From an uncultured Lachnospiraceae bacterium (GTDB lineage Bacteria > Bacillota > Clostridia > Lachnospirales > Lachnospiraceae): a DNA stretch of 37,413 bases. The translations under genes and the position numbers were made by a program. Below the pieces are notes generated by a model that searched no databases, was not told where the DNA came from, and saw only the letters and a list, made by a program, of their open reading frames with translations. The DNA lies in the NCBI GenBank assembly GCA_946544235.1, contig CAMNMC010000073.1, positions 1 through 37,413 on the forward strand, in the 5' to 3' direction. Shown piece after piece: positions 34,940 to 37,413 of this stretch. How positions within the stretch are numbered: position 1 is the first letter of the stretch; every line of letters begins with the position of its first letter.

Positions 34940-35091
34940 TAATAAACACGAAATTCCGGTGTTTCATCTAATATAGATTTAGTACAACATATGGTGCTAC
35001 AATATGCCCGATTTTCCTATAAACTGCATATACCCCCGGTAAACACACATAAACATAATGAAGCTTTAATAATCACGCATATAAATGCATC

Positions 35092-35217
35092 TTTGTGTAG
35101 ATGCTGACTCCGTCAGCTCATCCCCTCGTGACGAAGTCACTCGGTGATGGATATTCGCCAAATGTCTGCATACGCATGTTCCATGCATGCAGACACTTGG
35201 CTCATTATCTACACAAA
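35092..35217. other. Four-way-junction-like structured intergenic element
   Basis: An 11-bp perfect closing stem (TTTGTGTAGAT 35092-35102 with ATCTACACAAA 35207-35217) encloses three hairpins. They are 35103-35117 (GCTGAC/GTCAGC), 35119-35149 (GTGAC/GTCAC plus outer pairs) and 35157-35201 (15-bp GCCAAATG-type stem topped by GCATG/CATGC). No open reading frame fits. It lies in the 330-bp gene-free stretch 34883-35213 just past the tRNA-Leu terminator; the rest of that stretch (34940-35090) is AT-rich with nothing recognised. Could be a structured RNA, a cruciform or a degenerate repeat element. Confidence 0.65.
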
Positions 35218-35220
35218 AAG
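35183..35220 (-). repeat. Intergenic repeat motif, copy 1
   Basis: This 38-base stretch matches 37190-37226 with five mismatches and one missing A. The best conserved parts on plus are GCTCATTA and CTACACAAAA. It abuts the tRNA-Leu terminator, whose T-run is its 5' end on minus. Confidence 0.75.
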
Positions 35221-35249
35221 AGGTCTACAGCAAACTACTGTAAACCTCT
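35215..35249 (-). terminator. Intrinsic terminator of tRNA-Leu
   Basis: On minus, a 12-bp stem (35238-35249 with 35219-35230, one G-U pair) with a 7-base loop is followed by TTTTT. It begins 12 bases after the tRNA 3' end. Confidence 0.85.
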
Positions 35250-35260
35250 GTAAAATGTTG

Positions 35261-35344
35261 TGCGGAAGAAGGGACTTGAACCCTCACGACGTTACCATCA
35301 CTAGATCCTTAGTCTAGCCTGTCTGCCAATTCCAGCACTTCCGC
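35261..35344 (-). tRNA. tRNA-Leu, anticodon AAG
   Basis: 84 bases with a 7-bp acceptor stem GCGGAAG/CTTCCGC and discriminator A; CCA is not encoded. The AATTGGCAGA D-loop and the long variable arm are typical of leucine tRNAs. The T-loop contains GTTCAAGT. The anticodon stem CTAGA/TCTAG encloses the loop CTAAGGA, so bases 34-36 are AAG, reading CTT (and CTC if A34 becomes inosine). It has its own promoter and terminator. Confidence 0.96.
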
Positions 35345-35383
35345 ATCTTTTTTTCAGGTGATTTCTCACCCGCAACGATATGT

Positions 35384-35412
35384 ATATTATCACGGTGTGT
35401 TATCATTGTCAA
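35384..35412 (-). promoter_or_regulatory. tRNA-Leu promoter
   Basis: On minus, consensus -35 TTGACA (35407-35412), 17-base spacer, -10 TAATAT (35384-35389). The short leader contains a GGTGA-GAAA-TCACC hairpin before the tRNA 5' end. Confidence 0.85.
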
Positions 35413-35687
35413 CAACTTTTTATTATTTTTTTACAACTTTTTTTCAAGTCATTTTTTTCTATGTTTTTACTATATTAATACCAATTATTTATATACATCA
35501 TCAAAGCGTTTCGGCTTGTTTTAATCCATACGCTGTGGTAATCTTTTAGATGTATTTATAAAAATATCCTTCTTAGATCAATCCATTCTTTATACATACT
35601 ATTTTGATCTTTTTCAGATCAAAACAGCCTAGTATTAAGAGCATTTGACAAACATGAAGGAAAGAAAAAATAAGGGAAGGTGAAAAC
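35413..35687. other. Gene-free AT-rich stretch before the purine permease
   Basis: Together with the tRNA promoter this makes 343 bp without a gene. It contains long T-runs (35417-35456) and a perfect 9-bp hairpin (TTTTGATCT/AGATCAAAA) near 35600-35625 in the permease leader. I looked for the purine riboswitch core and did not find it, and no convincing plus-strand promoter could be chosen. Confidence 0.4.
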
Positions 35688-37043
35688 ATGTTAGAAAAAG
35701 TTTTCAAGCTCAAGGAACACAACACCAATGTCAGAACCGAGATTGTTGCAGGTATGACAACTTTCCTCGCAATGGCATACATCCTGGCAGTTAATCCGAG
35801 TATCCTCGGTACTGTAATGAACCAGAACGGTGTATTCCTCGCAACAGCCATTTCATCGGCTATCGCAACATTTATCATGGCATTTCTTGCCAACTACCCT
35901 ATCGCTCTTTCAGCCGGTATGGGACTCAATGCTTACTTCGCATTTTCCGTATGTATGGGTGATCTTGCCAAGGAAGGCGCAGACGCTTTCAAGATTGCAC
36001 TTACAGCTGTTCTCTGCGAAGGTCTTATCTTCATTCTTATTTCGATATTTAAATTCCGTGAGAAGATCATCAATGGTATTCCGCAGAACCTTAAATTCGG
36101 TATTACCAGTGGTATCGGTCTCTTCATAGCATTTATCGGTATTCAGGGTGCAGGAATTGCTCAGAATTCCGACTCAACACTTGTTGACCTCGGTGATTTT
36201 TCAAAGCCTGAGATGGTACTTGCATTAGTCGGAGTTCTCGTTATAGTAATTCTCAGTCATTATAAGGTTAAAGGAGCCGTTCTTATAGGTATCCTTGCAA
36301 CATGGGTTCTCGGAATGGGCGCCGAAGGCATCGGCTGGTATGACGGTGTAAGCGTATTCCCTGATTTCTCTGATGGTCTTGTTAATTTTGAAGACCTCAG
36401 TGATACAGCTTTCAAATTCAATTTTGCCTGGGTTGGTGATCACATTGTACAGTTCATCGCCATCCTCTTCAGTTTCCTTTTTGTCGATCTTTTCGACACA
36501 GTCGGTACTGTAGTAGGTGTTGCTGATAAGGCTGACCTCCTTGACGAAGATGGCAAGCTTCCAAGAGTAGGAAGAGTTTTCATGGCAGATGCAGTCGGAA
36601 CAACAGTCGGTGCATGTCTCGGCACTTCTACAGTAACAAGCTTTGTTGAGTCAAGTGCCGGTGTTGCTGAAGGCGGTAAGACAGGTCTTGCTTCATTTGT
36701 AACAGGCCTTATGTTCCTTATCTCTATCGTACTCAGCCCTATCTTCCTTGCTATTCCGTCATTTGCTACAGCTCCTGCTCTTATCTATGTAGGTATGCTT
36801 ATGTTCAGTTCAGCACTTAAGATCAAGTTTGATGGTGATATAGCTGATTCAATCGGTGCATATATGGCAATCATAATGATGCCTCTCACTTATTCAATTG
36901 CAAACGGTATCATGTTCGCTATCATCTCATGGGTTATCGTTAAGGTATTTACAGGCAAGATCAAGGACATCTCTCCTGTTATGTGGGGTGTATTCGTACT
37001 CTTCGGTTTACGTATCGCCGCACTGGTAACCAATTTCAGCTAA
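35688..37043 (+). CDS. Purine permease, AzgA/PbuG-type NCS2 family
   Basis: A 451-residue polytopic inner-membrane importer of adenine, guanine or hypoxanthine, driven by the proton gradient. Family blocks are VRTEIVAGMTTFLAMAYILA at the N-terminus, ALSAGMGLNAYFAF, KFGITSGIGLFIAFIGIQGA, FLFVDLFDTVGTVVGVADK and GTSTVTSFVESSAGVAEGG, all near-invariant in the AzgA branch. The start has GGAAGGTG upstream. It is the only plus-strand transporter gene here and is convergent with rplT. Exact base specificity cannot be read from sequence. Confidence 0.94.
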   Translation: MLEKVFKLKEHNTNVRTEIVAGMTTFLAMAYILAVNPSILGTVMNQNGVFLATAISSAIATFIMAFLANYPIALSAGMGLNAYFAFSVCMGDLAKEGADAFKIALTAVLCEGLIFILISIFKFREKIINGIPQNLKFGITSGIGLFIAFIGIQGAGIAQNSDSTLVDLGDFSKPEMVLALVGVLVIVILSHYKVKGAVLIGILATWVLGMGAEGIGWYDGVSVFPDFSDGLVNFEDLSDTAFKFNFAWVGDHIVQFIAILFSFLFVDLFDTVGTVVGVADKADLLDEDGKLPRVGRVFMADAVGTTVGACLGTSTVTSFVESSAGVAEGGKTGLASFVTGLMFLISIVLSPIFLAIPSFATAPALIYVGMLMFSSALKIKFDGDIADSIGAYMAIIMMPLTYSIANGIMFAIISWVIVKVFTGKIKDISPVMWGVFVLFGLRIAALVTNFS

Positions 37044-37054
37044 GCAATAGAAAC

Positions 37055-37188
37055 AAGCCATGCAACAAAACAAAGGAGAGCGGATGAATACTTGCATTCA
37101 TATCCACTCTCCTTTATTTTGTTATACGGCGCCTTCGGCGACGGTTCTTGATGTGCTTTGCACATCAAGAACAGAGCATGGCTTTTTT
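37055..37188 (+). other. Composite multi-hairpin region closed by AAGCCATGC/GCATGGCTT and ending in T6
   Basis: The 9-bp outer arms (37055-37063 and 37176-37184) enclose three hairpins: the terminator hairpin at 37066-37121, CGCC-TTC-GGCG (37130-37140) and a perfect 13-bp stem with a 3-base loop (37144-37172). A run of six T follows (37183-37188). It may act as a second, nested terminator for the permease. Confidence 0.55.
37066..37121 (+). terminator. Terminator hairpin after the purine permease
   Basis: CAAAA-C-AAAGGAGAG (37066-37080) pairs with CTCTCCTTT-A-TTTTG (37107-37121) with small bulges in the inner GGAT/ATCC stem. The second arm is T-rich. It starts 22 bases after the stop at 37043. 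Confidence 0.7.
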
Positions 37189-37189
37189 A

Positions 37190-37226
37190 ATTCATTCAGC
37201 CACTTTGCTCATTACCTACACAAAAG
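37190..37226 (-). repeat. Intergenic repeat motif, copy 2
   Basis: 37 bases related to 35183-35220 (five mismatches and one gap). As with copy 1, its 5' end on minus is the T-run of an intrinsic terminator, here that of rplT. Confidence 0.75.
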
Positions 37227-37257
37227 AAACGGATCATCCCGAAGGATGATCCGTTTC
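37222..37257 (-). terminator. Intrinsic terminator of rplT
   Basis: On minus, a perfect 14-bp stem (37244-37257 with 37226-37239) capped by a TTCG tetraloop and followed by TTTT. It lies 32 bases after the rplT stop. Confidence 0.92.
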
Positions 37258-37289
37258 AATAATTCTCTCACACTGTAAATCTGATTTAA

Positions 37290-37413
37290 TTAAGCAAGCT
37301 TAGCCTTAGCTACTTCTACAAGCTTAGCAAATCCTTCAGGATCGCTTATAGCCATCTCTGAAAGCATCTTTCTGTTGATATCAACCTCAGCAAGCTTAAG
37401 ACCATGCATAAGT
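37290..37413 (-). CDS. rplT: Ribosomal protein L20, partial (5' end outside window)
   Basis: The last 40 residues of L20, a primary 23S rRNA-binding protein of the large subunit. The visible end reads [20 protein letters not shown] and then [20 protein letters not shown] before the TAA at 37290-37292. This matches the conserved L20 C-terminus (MHGLK and NRK blocks). infC and rpmI are expected upstream, beyond the window. A strong UUCG-capped terminator follows. Confidence 0.95.
   Translation of the reverse strand, partial: LMHGLKLAEVDINRKMLSEMAISDPEGFAKLVEVAKAKLA

Noticed and set aside
35092-35220. Insertion sequence remnant
   Set aside because: Inverted ends are present, but no transposase fragment or clear target-site duplication; kept as a structured element of unknown kind.
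35645-35673. TTGACA at 35645-35650 as promoter of the permease
   Set aside because: Its -10 would fall at 35668-35673 and the start after the ribosome site, leaving no usable leader.
35440-35687. Purine riboswitch before the purine permease
   Set aside because: The conserved aptamer core could not be found; only a simple 9-bp AT-rich hairpin is present.
37060-37278. 72-codon plus-strand open frame after the permease
   Set aside because: It runs through two terminators and the structured region and has no protein-like composition, although a chance GGAGAG is nearby.

Overview
The window comes from a low-to-moderate G+C Firmicute, most likely a butyrate-producing member of the Lachnospiraceae (Butyrivibrio, Pseudobutyrivibrio or Roseburia-like). 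The basis is the gene order thl-crt-hbd-bcd, strong Shine-Dalgarno sites (GGAGG types) before nearly every gene, sigma-A-like promoters and the closest apparent protein families. Genus is an inference. Almost everything is on the minus strand; only a small XRE regulator (13750-14097) and a purine permease (35688-37043) lie on plus. I see no insertion sequence, prophage or CRISPR array.

Layout by increasing coordinate. (1) 1-3880: butyryl-CoA synthesis operon thl-crt-hbd-bcd, with bcd cut by the left edge and a clear promoter at 3971-3999. (2) 4051-5070: a stand-alone MreB/Mbl-like actin homologue. (3) 5363-12061: three linked genes for unusual proteins: a YbjQ-domain plus zinc-ribbon protein, a helical-repeat plus very acidic low-complexity protein, and a 1063-residue glycine-rich/coiled-coil protein ending in a degenerate AAA+-like domain. 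(4) 12200-13584: thyA-folA for dTMP synthesis, divergent from the XRE regulator. (5) 14119-16164: a membrane-anchored protein with a receiver-like and an Hpt-like domain, both lacking the phosphorylated residue. (6) 16280-17497: tyrS. (7) 17718-32888: one long co-oriented block. In transcription order it holds an anti-sigma kinase-like protein and a STAS antagonist, a two-subunit formate dehydrogenase, and moaA, MOSC-MogA, modC, modA, modB, moeA, a second MoeA-like gene, a MobB-MoaC fusion and mobA. (8) 33074-34882: an O-antigen-ligase-like membrane protein. (9) 35092-37413: a structured intergenic element, tRNA-Leu(AAG), a purine permease, another structured intergenic region and the 3' end of rplT.

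How the genes work together: block 7 is a self-consistent formate/CO2 redox module. ModABC import molybdate; MoaA and MoaC start the pterin; MogA and MoeA insert Mo; MobA and MobB make the guanine dinucleotide form; and the NuoF-tail/GltD-like subunit links the molybdoenzyme to NAD(P)H. MoaD, MoaE and FdhD are not in the window. The butyrate operon is the reductive sink typical of such fermenters.

The least explained material is the 5363-12061 cluster, the pseudo-phosphorelay protein, the anti-sigma pair placed directly ahead of formate dehydrogenase, a 3 x 41-bp tandem repeat inside the mod genes, and two related structured intergenic elements flanking the purine permease. All functional statements are from reading sequence and motifs; no database search was run.
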